Notes: a model not told the origin generated them from the sequence alone. A stretch of DNA of 64,000 nucleotides from Cryptomeria japonica (GCF_030272615.1 NW_026728918.1:248001-312000), one strand, 5' to 3'; shown: positions 43,420-55,033, counted from the stretch's first letter. Numbers and translations: made by a program.

Positions 43420-45680
43420 GGGTGTGAATGAGTGACGTTCTAAAATTCAAAAATCAAAGCGTGCAAATATCAATAGATCAAAAACCATACACACACAACG
43501 ATAAATATCATAACACAAGAATTTACGAGAAAAATCCAATGTGGGAAAAACCTCGGTGAGAAGAGTTGTTGGAGTCTACTGGTCCAATGCATCCTCGCAA
43601 ATAAAATCACTGGTAAAATCTAATTTAAGGGCACCAACCCTAGAGAAGCACCAACTCCTCAATTTAGAGAACCTACTCAAGGAGCGCCTACCCCTACTCT
43701 GAGCACCTACTGATAAAATTACAATGACTTAGTGATAAAAATTAATACAATGAGAAACCTTGCTACAAATGAATTTTGTAACCCTCTGTAACTATGATAG
43801 ACTCAATTCTTTTAGATACAACAATGTGCTTGCAAATATCACTTCCCTCCTTTGATCAAACCTCTGATGTTATATAGCTTTGTTCTTTTGTCTCTAATAT
43901 CCGTCCTTTCTCTCTCTAAGTTACTTGGTGTGTATCTTTTATTTCAGCTCACCCTGCCTTTACAAACACTCTTCACTCTTTCTCTTTGTTCTACCCCTCA
44001 ACTCACTTGCCTTAGTACACTCTCTTTTGGACTCTATTTTTTTCTGTTTAACACACTTCTCCTTGAGTTCTTCTCAACTCTCGATCTCAACAGTTCACTT
44101 ATTTTTACACCCTATCCTACCTGCCTCACAAATCACACTTGGTAGATATCTATGTTCATAGGTTGCTTTCCCTCCAAAAGAATTCAAATATACTCTTCTC
44201 AAGCTTCTAGGAAATCTTTTTGTAGATAGATTTGCAGCTAATATTGAATGCATCTTCTTCCATTTTAGATTTACTATTGAATACAGATTACTGTAATTAG
44301 TAATCTTCACTTTCTCTTTGACAGAGTGTCATGTCGACTGGAGATATCCTAATATTTTCATGGTTGTGTGATCACATTGACAATAGATCTTTAGATAATT
44401 CTTGAGCCACTCACCATCTACAACCTTGTCTTCATTAAATGTAATTGTCTGCATTAGTTTCTCGACCTATTCTGATTGGATATCCAAACTCCCAAAACTG
44501 GAGGATTTATATTGACCAACTCTGCAAGCAAAAACTTTTGTCATTCGGATCCACAAACATCTGTCTTGCATCTACCACATCATCAAAAACATCTTATTTT
44601 TCAATCTGGTCAACCATGTTCAAATGCCCACAAGGACTATTCAACCATCGACATGAGATGAACTTCTTCATTGTGATCTCTGCATTGCACACTACACTTG
44701 CAAGATGGTGGGATCCATCATCTATTATGTAAATTTTATCTTCACAGAAGTTCGCTTCATTAGATTCCATGGTTGCGGGATGGCGAGATTGATTCATTTC
44801 ATTGTGGTCTTGATCCCCGCAAAGTCTTCCTTATTCATACTTTCTGGTCATAGGATGGTGGGATACTTCGCCTAGACAACAGTTGGTCACACTAAAAAAA
44901 GAAGTATTTCGGTGTAGCAGCAAAGAGACTCCCAAAGGGAAAGTCTCACGCCATGGGGGGACAAATCTGCGACTACCACATGGCACCACCAAGCACGAAG
45001 GAGGGCCCCATATGATCACAATGAAACATGAAGAGCCCAAATAGTGGTAGACACATTGACACATGAACTGTCGGCCCGAACAAGGCCTTACCAAAGGGAG
45101 AGCATGTCGATAAGACCAACAAAGGTGACCACCATGAAGATAAAGTCTCACATAACCACTATGTCACACCAAAAAAGGGCCTTATCGGTATGACATAAAG
45201 AAGCAGATAAGAGAGAAATGAGGTCTTGGCGAGCGACCATGTGTCATCAACAAGGAACATGTCAATGAGACAAAAATGAGGTCTCACTGAAATCCAGAGT
45301 GTCGGCCAGATAAGAAATATTTCTTGTCGAAAACTGTCAAATAGAGAATTTTGAAACATTTTCAATCTGCAACTCACAAAGATGAAACCCAATGGGCACA
45401 ACACATTGAGAGACCATTGTAGAACATTATTACAGCCCTCAATCGCATGGATTCAGCACATTTTCACATCATCACTTCATTCATTTTACATCTAATTGAC
45501 ATCAATGACAATCAATTGACAACAATCTCCCAATTTGGCATTCATGTCAACATTTAGACCTCTTGGATCAACTTCTCCCCCTTTGGAAACAATGGAAAAG
45601 ATTCTATGAATTCATCATGTTGCGACTAAACCTTTTGTCAGGGGGATAACTTTGTTGGAAAATGTTAATGTAGATATTTA
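43420..45680. other. No convincing gene; probably decayed retroelement sequence
   Basis: The stretch near 43480-43700 (AAATCCAATGTGGGAAAAAC, CACCAACCCTAGAGAAGC) resembles non-coding parts of copia elements, but no LTR pair was found. ORFs on both strands (43852-44145, 44445-44732, 45151-44831, 45404-45159) overlap one another, share no known motif and are treated as chance. Confidence 0.4.
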
Positions 45681-45689
45681 TCTACACAC

Positions 45690-46390
45690 TCTTTCTTGAA
45701 ACCTTTTTGATGTAGATATTTATCTTGCCTGGAATATCATGCCCTTGGTGCTTGTTTTAAACCATATAAGGTTTTGCTCAATCGACAAAAAAAAATTTCA
45801 TCTTCATGTAGCTGAAACATTTCAGGCTAATCTATGTATATCTATTCTTCAAAAATCCCATTCAAAAATGTAGAGTTGACATCCATTTGGTATTATACCT
45901 TATATCCATTGTATGTTGAAAATACCAAAAACATTTTGATTGCTTCAAGTCTTGATATCGCTTGCATACAAGGCTTGGTTTGTTTATTATGACCTTACCT
46001 TCTTCATTTATTTTGTTTCTATAGACCCATTTAGCCCCAATGACATTTTTGTCAACTGGTCTAGGAACCAATTCCCAAGTCTTGTTCTTCTCAATCTAAT
46101 GCAACTCTTCCTCCATGGCCTTCACCCACTTCTCACTCTTGCTAGCTTCATCATAATTCCTTGGTCCCATTTCAGTCATCAGGAAGAAATTAACTTCCTC
46201 ATTGTTCCTTGCATGTAGTCTCCTTGTTTGAAAACATTCATTCTTGTTGCCAATTATATGATCTTTGGGGTTGTTCTTTTCAACATAACTATTGGGATCC
46301 TTACTGACAACCTCTTCTTCATTTTCAGATTGATATTCCTCTTCAACATAAGGTTCTTCAATCTTATTTACTATTGAAGACACCAAAAAT
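45690..46390 (-). pseudogene. Ty1/copia reverse transcriptase remnant, minus strand
   Basis: Minus-strand pieces give GPRNYDEASKSEKWVKAMEEEL (46146-46096), TWELVPRPVDKNVIGAKWVYRNK and INKPSLVCKRYQD (46071-45862). Broken YQMDVNSTFLNGIFEE and LSKTLYGLKQAPRA follow to about 45690. This is the N-terminal half of copia RT. Upstream is an acidic linker (EEPYVEEEYQSENEEE). Frameshifts and stops make it dead. It differs from the remnants at 1.5-8 and 31-32 kb. Confidence 0.87.
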
Positions 46391-47017
46391 TGTCCTACCT
46401 TAATTAAATAATTATTTTATTTATTTAATTTTTTAATCTTAAGTCTTCTATTAAATTAAATAATTTTTTTATTTAATTAATTCATTTACTCTTTTTCTAG
46501 CCTTTCTCTATTTAAATAAATATTTTTAATTATTTAAATTATATTTTCCCTAAATTAAACAAATATTTTATTATTTAATTGGTCTCACTTTATCTATTAA
46601 TTAAACAAATATTTATTTATTTAATAAATTCATTATCTTTTTCATTCTATGACACATCTCATTTATCTCTTAATTTTCCTCTACCTACCCCCTTCATTAT
46701 TTTATTATTTTTTCCTAACTACCCTCTTATTATTTTATCATTTTCTATACCTACCCTTTTATCCTAGCTGACTACTTAGATTTTCACCTCTTACTCTTAT
46801 CCTTCCATTTTCTAAGGTCTTCTTTACATAAAAGGATTCTTTCATCTTCATCAATCCTAATAAGAAAAGTAGCAATCTGGAAATCTAGCATTAGAGTGTA
46901 CTTTTTGCATTCTAGCATTCTTATTTTGCATTCATCATTTCAAATCTTCATTCACCATATCTTCATGTGCGTGTGCTTCTGAGAATCATTTTTTAACACA
47001 AAGTCTTGGCTGATAGA
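46391..47017 (+). mobile_element. AT-rich LTR fragment, split by the Athila-like insertion
   Basis: It starts TGTCCTACC and has the TTAATTAAATAAT and TTTAAATAAAT palindromes seen in the Tat LTRs. A TATA-like TTTACATAAAAGG follows near 46825, then CATTAGAGTGTAC and repeated GCATTC motifs typical of a transcribed LTR region. At 47018 the next element begins, and this LTR may continue after 53786. Its other end and TSD are unknown. Confidence 0.5.
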
Positions 47018-48448
47018 TGATGAGACCATAACTTATCTCATATTTAACTCATTAAAATCATCTATTTCTTCTTAAGTATATTATTTTAAAAGTGGAGTTG
47101 AGTAATAACTGGAAGTTCTTTAGCTTGTTTAAGGTAGAATATAAAGTAGATATTTGATTTATTTTTTAATAAATAAATGTGATACAAAATGCTTCTAACA
47201 TGTCTCCATGAGAGTGCAAGATATTACAATGCAAATGAATGAGTTATTAAATAACTCATGATAAGAAGAAGATTTAGAAATACTTGTTGTAGAGAGCTCC
47301 AGACATTAACTTCAAACAACTCTAGACATTGTAGAAGGATTTTAAGCTATTAAGATAGAAAATAATACTAAAGAATCCTAACACAGTCCAAAATTCATGA
47401 AAAATCATGGAGCATCAGTCATTCCAAAATCAATGGGAAAAGTATTTGTTTAATGCAAGTTATAGTTGCACACTACATTGTATTATCTTTCTTTGACAAG
47501 ATAACACAAGTTACCAAAGAACTCCAATGTAATTGAATTATTGTATAATATTCTTCAGGATAATCAACAATGATTTAGTCAATTGAATTGGTGATTAATG
47601 CATTCATTCACGTTGAGAACTTGAAGACTTCCTAAAAATCAGGCGCCTAGAAATTGTGAAAAATGCAGTCTCAGTAAAATAGCGATATCTCCCTCATTTT
47701 TTTAACGGAATTCAAAAATTCAAAATGATCTAGAAACTAGACTTGAAGGTCTAAAAAGTACTTTGTGTATTTGGTGTGATTCACAACAGGGAGAGAGAAG
47801 TAACTAACTGAAGATGACTGAGACAAAGATGGAGGGATGAAGGACAACAAGTTCAGTTTTCTCAAAGTTTTGTAAATGACTTTAAAAAAAAAGGATCTTG
47901 GATCCAAATTATTAGGAGATTAGTTGGATAGATATGGAATGATAATTCTATAAATCTATTGTAATCATTTGAGTAAATGGGGGGATTAGAAAGGATTGTT
48001 TTATCCTGAGGAAATATGATAGACTAGTTTCATTTCTAGTAATGTATTTTCCAGAATTTCCTAGAGTAAATTTGAATTTAAGAAAGTATTTTATTTCTAG
48101 AAAGTGTGAATTAGTTTATCTTTTTTATGCAAGTGTGCCTTAGATTATCCTTTCCTTTCATGCAAGTATGCCTTAGATTAGCTTTCATTTCCTATAAAGT
48201 TTTTGATAAAGATAAACGGGTTTTACATGGACCCGAAACCAAAAGTTTTACAAAAGTCGGCCATCAGCCAAACAGACAGGAACCAATAGCAAAACAAGGG
48301 AGCACCCCAGAACAGTCACGAAAGCATTCATTTCCTACAAAGTTAGAATATATTGTCAAACCAATTTTTTTCATTCTCTTTTGCATACAGCCATGGACAC
48401 CACCTTGGATTGATAAATTAAATGATGAGGATTGCAACAACCCCATCA
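47018..48448 (+). mobile_element. 5' LTR of the Athila-like element
   Basis: 1431 bp, including a 125-bp LINE fragment at 48202-48326. It aligns with 49724-50618 and 53375-53781. It ends CCCCATCA five bases' distance from the primer site TGG. Confidence 0.85.
48202..48326 (-). mobile_element. 5'-truncated LINE insertion with 18-bp TSD
   Basis: A 125-bp insertion absent from the other LTR. On the minus strand it ends GGTTTC.GGTCCATGTAAAACC, CGTTTATCTTTATCAAA. It is flanked by TTCATTTCCTATAAAGTT (48184-48201) and TTCATTTCCTACAAAGTT (48327-48344), one mismatch in 18. Long TSD plus 5' truncation is the LINE signature. Confidence 0.8.
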
Positions 48449-48452
48449 TTTT

Positions 48453-48470
48453 TGGCACCGTTGTTGGGGA
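48453..48470 (+). promoter_or_regulatory. Primer binding site, tRNA-Asp type
   Basis: TGGCACCGTTGTTGGGGA against the usual Athila site TGGCGCCGTTGCCGGGGA from recall: two differences, a G to A and a C to T, both at CpG. It is four bases after the LTR end. Confidence 0.8.
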
Positions 48471-49709
48471 CAATTGTCATTAGAGAATTAGAAAATCAGT
48501 TTGGCAACCTTTTAGGTTTAGAAGTTCCTCAAGAAAGTTTTGTCTCTCAAACCCCCCCAAAATACCAAATGAAAACCCCCAAACACTAGATCTAAAGAGA
48601 AACGATGCTATTTTTTTAAAATATCCTTAGTTGGAGGACCATCACTCCAAGTCCTAGCAAATTATATTTCTTTAAAGAAATAATTGATGGCTTATTGCTT
48701 GCAAGAGGTGGAGAATTTTGTCTTCGATACAGAATCTTGCAAAAGAGAGAATTATTTGGAGACCTTCAAAGTCCAAGAATGGATGCCCAAGTAGATTTTT
48801 GAAGACAAAGGAGGACTGCTCAATCAGAGATTTGAAGAACAAGGAGTTGATTCTAGTCATGCATGCACCATATCAAAAGGAAGGTTTACAATATCTCTCC
48901 AATCAGACCATGCATTTTCTAGAATCAGAAATCATGGAGAAGGTTTTCACTTCAAAAGAAGGTGAAGCATTGGATTTCAAAAAAATTGTCATCTTCTTTT
49001 CATTATCTTCTCTAAAAAAATTGAATGCATGGAAACATATTGTGAGAAAGGGAAGATATTTTTCACTAGATAATGGTTATGTGTAACCTCTCTACATCAT
49101 TCAGTAGAGTAGGTTAGGGTAGATTTGTTTTTTGTAAATCAATGCTTTGCACATGCTATTTCCTCTTCTAAAATGCTATAAACATACACTTTTGTACAAG
49201 TTGCTCCACTCAAAACTTGCTGCAAATATTTTGTCATCATGGATGATTGGTTGTTGTAGTCTTGGGCTCTAGTTATAGCACTAAATCTTCAAAAGAATGG
49301 AAGAAAAAATGATGATGAAACAATCTAAGTTGTTAGTTAGAATAAAGGGTCAAGTTACAACTCTTAAAAGTTGAATAAGCTCTTTGCATGCATCATGGAG
49401 AAAGTGAACTATAACTCATGCATGATGGTTGCATGAAAAGCTAACGTAAAATCAAATATTTGATTTATTATTTTACTCTTATTAAGCTTAAATTTATTTC
49501 ATTCTACTCAATCCACTCAAAAAGAAGAATAAAAATTTCCTAAGAGCTTATTCCAATATTTATGGAGCTGTCAAGAGATAAAGTTTTATTTTAAATGCTA
49601 ATCAGGAGCCATCAGGAGCTACCTGAAGCTACCTAGAACAACTATTATAGAAGTAAATTTATTGAATTTGAAGGTTCATTATGAGTTTCAAATGGACTTG
49701 CAACACTTT
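48471..49709 (+). other. Interior of the Athila-like element
   Basis: The largest ORF is at 48718-49086 (122 aa, Lys-rich, beginning MSSIQNLAKERIIWRPSKSK). It has no Gag, protease, RT or integrase motif, and I do not recognise it. The rest has no ORF. It may be a remnant of gag or an unrelated filler sequence. Confidence 0.5.
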
Positions 49710-49723
49710 AGGTGTGGGGGAGA
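49710..49723 (+). promoter_or_regulatory. Polypurine tract of the Athila-like element
   Basis: AGGTGTGGGGGAGA immediately before LTR2, the standard position and composition for plus-strand priming. Confidence 0.8.
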
Positions 49724-50618
49724 TGATGATACCATAACTTATTTATTATTTAACCCATTAAAATTGCCTATTTCTTCTTAAGTATATTGTTGTAAAAGTG
49801 GAGTTGAGTAATAATTGGAAGTTCTTTAGCTTGTTTAAGGTAGAATATAAAGTAGATATTTGATTTATTTTTAGTAAATAAATGTGATCCAAAATTATTC
49901 TAATATGTCTCCATGAGTATGCAAGATATTATAGTGCAAATGAATGAGTTATTAAATAACTAATGAGAAGAAGAATCTTTAGAAATACTTGTTGCAAAGA
50001 GCTCCAAACATTACCTCCAAACAACTCCAAACATTGTAGAAGGCTTTAAAGATATTAAAAGAAGATAGAAAATACTATTAAATACTCTTAACACACTCCA
50101 ATATTCATGCAGAATCATGGAGCATCAGTCATTCCACAATCAATGGGCAAAGTATATGTTTAATCCAAGTTGTAGTTGCACATTACATTGTATTATCTTT
50201 CTTCACCAAAGATAACACAAGTTACCCAAGCACTCCAATGTAATTGCATTATTATAGAATATTATTCATGACGATCAATAATTATTTGGTCAACTAAATT
50301 GATGATTAATGTGTTCATTCACGTTGAGAACTTGAAAACTTCCTAAAAATTAGGTGCCCAGAAACTGTGAAAAATGCAGTCTCAGTAAAACAACAATATC
50401 TCACTCATTTCTCAGTGAAATTTAAAAATTCAAAATGATTTGGAAACTAGACTTGAAGGGATAAAAATCCTTCTATGTGTTTGGCATGATTTATAATAGG
50501 GAGAGATAACTAATTGATTGAAGATGACTGAGACAAAGATGGCAGGATGAAGGACAACAGGTTCACTTTTCTCAATGTTTTGTAAATGACTCAACAAAAA
50601 TAGGATTTTGTATCCAAA
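49724..50618 (+). mobile_element. 3' LTR of the Athila-like element, left part
   Basis: Collinear with 47018-47905 of the 5' LTR. It is interrupted after TATCCAAA, where the copia-type element inserted (TSD CCAAA at 50614-50618 and 53375-53379), and continues at 53375-53781. Confidence 0.85.
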
Positions 50619-50999
50619 TATAGGAGTTGAGAAAATACAACACCACAGGAGCCCAAATAATCTCTGCAAGCTGAAAACCCTGTTACAAGGAGAAGCAATG
50701 AAGCAAATCACAGAAAGAAAGAATACACAGGAAAAATATGCTCCAAAAGATGAGAGCTCAATAATCTCCAAAATGTATTGTCAATAATAATCCTTCTTCA
50801 TACAATGAAAAGAAAGAACTCAACCTTTAATAGGTCAAGAAACCCTAAAAGGGAAAACCTAGGTTTGCAAATAATAATTAATTAAAATAATTAATTATAT
50901 GCACCTAAAGTTAGCTTAAGTGTAAAAGAGATAAAAGGAACTTAAATAATTAAACAAATAATGTTTAATTAATCAAGTAAATACCCGAATACTCTAACA
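50619..50999 (-). mobile_element. 3' LTR of the copia-type element
   Basis: 381 bp; plus strand runs TATAGGAGTTGAGAAAATAC to ACTCTAACA. It contains AATTAATTAAAATAATTAATTA near the LTR start side. Next to it lies CCCCCCTTAAG, the complement of the polypurine tract. Confidence 0.85.
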
Positions 51000-52018
51000 C
51001 CCCCCCTTAAGCTAGACTTAGGGAGAAGCTAAAACCTAGAACAGCTACTGAAAGCAATAAAGATGGGTCCCGACAACAAGGCCTGATCAAGTACCCAAAT
51101 ACAATGAAATCTCTATGAACTGGAGAAATAGAGAAAACCACGTGGGAACAAAACTCTACTCCAAAAAGAGATGGAAAAGAATTTCACTGAAGCATGAAGA
51201 ACCTACAAACTCTGTCGAAGAATAACTACTGATCTGAAGAACCTCCACTGAAATAGAACATGACCAGGTAGAGAAGACTGTAATCTATATGAGTGCCCTC
51301 AAATGACACTACTCGAATCAGGAGGCAAACAAGGCAAAAACAACTGAAATCGAAGATACAGATGGCATGAGAAACCAAAGCCTGAAGAGCTGATCAATCG
51401 AACCACGAAAGCAGTAGAACCAATAGGATAAACCTCCCCATAATGCGGAAGTGGGAGAGGGACAGGAACACTGAAAATGATAGCCAAAAAAAACTGCATG
51501 ACGAAGAACCAAGAACATCAAAGGTGCTGAGATACATCATCATGAGGCGAATGTCGTGGAAGGAACACTCACTGGACAAAGGAAGATGGAAACCAACAGG
51601 CAAACATCAACCCCCTCATGGCACTTGATCAATAGTGCATGTACAAAAAGACACAAGATATGCAAGATTCCAAGTAAACAATGCATGATGGCACTTTATC
51701 TCAATGCGTTTGCATAAATACAAGCTACAATGAGAAGAAGACTGGAAATAGAAACTTGAACCAAAATAGAGATACCCTACTCAGAGAAAAGATCCGAGGA
51801 CCTGAAACAACCACAATATCCACCAAAGTGCTGAAAAGCAAAAAACTGAATAAAATATGCATGGAGCAGAATCTAGAAATAAAACGTAGATGTCTAGAAA
51901 GTACACAGCACACGCTTTCCAAAAATATAAAAAATTTCAAAAAACGGAGGTCGGATGTGCATTCTATGGCTCCCAGAGTGCATAAAATAGACCTCACTTT
52001 AACTGGAAAAAAACACAG

Positions 52019-52894
52019 TCAAACAGAAAAATTGGAAAAAACTACCAACACCATGAGGTCGGCCTCGGAACCAGCTTTCCGACGCCTATCCGTTTTTGAA
52101 AAAAAAGACTCTGTATGCCCAAGATAGAGCCAAAAAACCAAACCCCCCCTAAAAAAGGCCAAAAAAGAGGTCATGTGGCTTGTTTGGGCGAAGGAGGCCA
52201 GGGAGCGGTGCTCCAGTGGCACTCCGGTGGTGAAAGGGCGGAGCAGGGAGGCTGTGTGCGGTGCTAGGGAGGTGGTCGGGCAGCACAAGGAGGCTACGGG
52301 CGGCGCCAAGGGGCCGAGCGAAGCAACGGCTGGGGAGCGAAGCGGCGGCCGAGCATGGACGGCGGGCCGGGGTGCTAAGCAGCGGCCGAGAGTTGCAAGG
52401 CCGAGCAGAGGGCTGGGCGGTGCGGGGAGCAGAGGGTCGGGCGGCAGGGGCTGGTCGGCGGGGGCCGCAGGGCCAGCGAGGATGCCGGAGGGGACAGCCG
52501 GCAGGGCTGCCAGAGTCTGTAGCCGGTGAGGGCCAAGGGAGGCGCGGGGCCCGAGCCTGTAGGTCTGTGTCCGTGGGCCGTATTGACAGCGGCAGGGGTA
52601 GGGGTAGGGGCCCCATGGTACCCTGCGTACCATGGGAACCCCCCCAAAAAAAAATTTGCAAAAAACAAAATATATTTTTTTTGTTAAAAAAAACCTTTTT
52701 TTTTTGCTTTTTTCAAGAGATTTTTTAAAAGCAAATTTCGGCCTGCATGCCGTAAAAAGGCAAATTTTTTTATTTTTTTTTTCAAAAAAAATTCCTCGAC
52801 CTACGTGCATTTCTATGACCATAGGGGTTTTCGGGTCTTCTGAGCATGATGGTGAGGTCTGTTTAGGCCCAAAGTGCTCAGAAAAAAAGGTCAA
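52019..52894 (-). CDS. GC-rich island ORF in the copia-type element, function unknown
   Basis: A 291-aa minus-strand frame. Residues about 40-80 are Lys/Phe-rich, encoded by homopolymer runs, and about 85-245 are Pro/Ala/Arg/Ser-rich, encoded by the GC-rich block 52180-52620. I recognise no domain. Other frames of the same block are also open on both strands, which is expected of GC-rich DNA, so openness alone is weak evidence. The block could be a captured host exon or CpG island, or a structured RNA region of the element. It lies in the sense orientation of the element, downstream of its primer site. Confidence 0.25.
   Translation of the reverse strand: MTFFSEHFGPKQTSPSCSEDPKTPMVIEMHVGRGIFFEKKNKKICLFTACRPKFAFKKSLEKSKKKRFFLTKKIYFVFCKFFFGGVPMVRRVPWGPYPYPCRCQYGPRTQTYRLGPRASLGPHRLQTLAALPAVPSGILAGPAAPADQPLPPDPLLPAPPSPLLGLATLGRCLAPRPAVHARPPLRSPAVASLGPLAPPVASLCCPTTSLAPHTASLLRPFTTGVPLEHRSLASFAQTSHMTSFLAFFRGGLVFWLYLGHTESFFSKTDRRRKAGSEADLMVLVVFSNFSV
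52612..52636. other. Perfect 10-bp hairpin next to a G-run
   Basis: CCCATGGTAC and GTACCATGGG are separated by five bases. Directly to the left is GGGGTAGGGGTAGGGG (52595-52610), a possible quadruplex-forming run. Confidence 0.6.
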
Positions 52895-52983
52895 ACCCTA
52901 GGTGCATAAAAACTTTCTGAAACCGCAGATCTGCTTCCAAAGCCAAAAATCTCAAAATAAGAACAGGTAGTTGCAGATCTGAT

Positions 52984-52995
52984 GCTCTGATACCA
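52984..52995 (-). promoter_or_regulatory. Primer binding site, initiator tRNA-Met
   Basis: The minus strand reads TGGTATCAGAGC, the classic plant copia primer site, directly inside the LTR at 52996. Confidence 0.92.
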
Positions 52996-53374
52996 TATAG
53001 GAGCTGAGAAAATACAACACCACAAGAGCCCAAATAATCTCTGCAAGCTGAAAAACCTATTGCAAGGAGAAGCAATGAAGCAAAACAGAAGGAAAGAATA
53101 CACAGGAAAAATATGCTCCAAAAGATGAGAGCTCAATAATCTCCAAAATGTATTGTCATTAATAATCCTTCTTCATACAATGAAAAGAAAGAACTCAACC
53201 TTTAATAGGTCAAGAAACCCTAAAAGGGAAAACCTAGGTTTGCACATAATAATTAATTAAAATAATTAATTATATGCACGTAAAGTTTGCTTAAGTGTAA
53301 AAGAGATAAAGGGAACTTAAATAATTAAACAAATAATGTTTAATTAATCAAGTAAATACCTGAATACTCTAACA
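52996..53374 (-). mobile_element. 5' LTR of the copia-type element
   Basis: 379 bp, counterpart of 50619-50999, followed on the right by TSD CCAAA (53375-53379). Confidence 0.85.
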
Positions 53375-53781
53375 CCAAATTCTTAGGGGATCGGTTGGGT
53401 AGATATGGAATGAGAAATCTATAAATAAATTGTAATCATTTGAGAAAAGGGGGGGATTAGTAAGGATTGTTTTAGCCTGAGGAAATAGGATAGACTAGTT
53501 TCATTTCCAGCAATGTATTTTCCAAAATTTCCTAGAGTAAATTTGAATTCAAGCAAGTATTTTATTTCTAGCAAGTGTGAATTAGTTTAGCCTTTTAAAT
53601 TTATGCAAGGGTTTCTTATATCAGCCTTTCCTTTCACACAAGTGTGCCTTAGATTAGCTTTCATTTCCTGCAAAGTTAGCATAAACTGTCAAAATAGTTT
53701 TCTTCATTCTTTTTTGCATACAACCATGGACATCACCCTGGATTGATAAATTAAATGATGAGGATTATAACGTCCCCATAA
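53375..53781 (+). mobile_element. 3' LTR of the Athila-like element, right part
   Basis: Collinear with about 47895-48448 of the 5' LTR but without the LINE insertion. It ends CCCCATAA and is followed by ATAGA. Confidence 0.85.
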
Positions 53782-53786
53782 ATAGA

Positions 53787-55030
53787 AGTGAAATGGAGTA
53801 GTTTTAGAGAATCTATGTGTATTTTTAGTTTAGATAAATTGGTTTACATTGTGTGCATTTTGTAGGTACTCTATTGAGAATGTCAGGTTAAATTTGGACC
53901 TTAACTCCATAAGATATCACACATTTTCCCCCATTTACATTTGGCATGCTTTGTGGGACAGCCTTGTCCCTTTAGGAATTTGGGTTTTTCTTGGTAGAAG
54001 GCATTTGGTTTACATTTTCTGATTGTTGTTATTGTTTCATATCTTTTCATTGGTAGTTATTGTGTCGTTTTGTCTGCATTATCCCATATCGTTTAATCTC
54101 TACTTCATTTTAAATTGGTTAGCACATGTTTACTAGTCCCTTCAAATGCTTCATAACCTTGTTTAGGTTCATTCTTTCTAACATTCATGCACCTTTATCA
54201 TGGTTACACATTGACTAATCTATTAAACAATCACAACTTGTCTATTATACTTTACATAGAGTCTCTTTGAGGCCTTCTGTCAGACAGTTTGTGTACCTTA
54301 TGTATACTCCCATATTTATCATTTTATTTTCCAAACACTTTGCAATCACTGATTAATATTTTGAATGCATTGCAATATTGATTTCTTGCATTGTAGGTTT
54401 GGTGGAATACATTGCAACACATTTTGGCCTTCATTTATTATTAACCAACACATTGCCCTTCATCGATTGTTTGCTCATAAACTACTTGGTTGCTCATTCA
54501 TGCATTTAAAATTTGCACATTTTGCATGCATATATATGAGTCTTTGCATGGAGGTTTGATCCATTTTAAACAAATCTATTTTGGGCTCATTACATGTCAT
54601 GAAACCACATTGCATGCATATATATATTAGAGAAAAAAAACTTATTTTAATAGGCTAGACCTAGTGTACACTAAGGTATTCCTTCAACATAGTTCTTATG
54701 AAGACTTTGAATTTTATATGGAAGTAATAAATGATGTAAATTCCCATGATAGATCATCTAATGGACTATAAATGTTTTCATTTCTTAGGTGGTAAAGGAA
54801 ACCTTATTTTGATGTTTTTGAAACCTTATTTTGTTGGAGTGATCTTATTTTATTGATACAAAATATATTATGATCAAAGTGTCCTATAGAAATTATCTTT
54901 CTTTGTAGTCATAATGATGAAGCTAACAATTGGTATGTGTCATGGTGTACTGACATTTCTTTTTAGGGTGAACTTAAACAAGCTTTTATAGATAGATAGG
55001 TACCAAAAGAAATAAGAGAAAGAGAAAGAT
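53787..55030. other. No gene seen; possible continuation of the LTR at 46.4 kb
   Basis: AT-rich with two copies of GCATGCATATATAT (about 54522 and 54613). Near 54920-55010 a broken frame reads WYVSWC and GELKQAFIDR, which faintly resembles a Gag (W.EL...F...Y). Confidence 0.35.
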
Positions 55031-55033
55031 ACT

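Larger units (their letters stand above)
50619..53374 (-). mobile_element. Non-autonomous Ty1/copia-type element, TSD CCAAA
   Basis: 2756 bp in minus orientation: 5' LTR 52996-53374, initiator-Met primer site 52984-52995, interior, polypurine tract (minus-strand CTTAAGGGGGG, about 51000-51010) and 3' LTR 50619-50999. The LTRs (379 and 381 bp) begin TGTTAGAGTATTC on the minus strand and are a few percent diverged. No gag or pol domain is present in the 2.0-kb interior, so it must be mobilised in trans. The interior holds the GC-rich island at 52180-52620. Confidence 0.85.
47018..53781 (+). mobile_element. Athila-like non-autonomous Ty3/gypsy element, TSD ATAGA
   Basis: LTR1 is at 47018-48448 and LTR2 at 49724-53781 (interrupted by a copia-type element). 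They begin TGATGA.ACCATAACTT and end CCCCATCA or CCCCATAA. ATAGA flanks both sides (47013-47017, 53782-53786). The primer site for tRNA-Asp and a GTGGGGGAGA polypurine tract are present. The interior is only 1275 bp and codes for no recognisable protein. It could not move without help from a related autonomous element. LTR divergence is clearly higher than in the Tat element, so it is older. Confidence 0.85.

Noticed and set aside
43852-44161. Hydrophobic ORFs of 97 and 78 aa
   Set aside because: They lie in two overlapping frames of a CT-rich stretch; no start context or family support.
44831-45404. Minus-strand ORFs of 106 and 81 aa as genes
   Set aside because: No recognisable motif, separated by stops, and no supporting context apart from nearby retroelement remnants.
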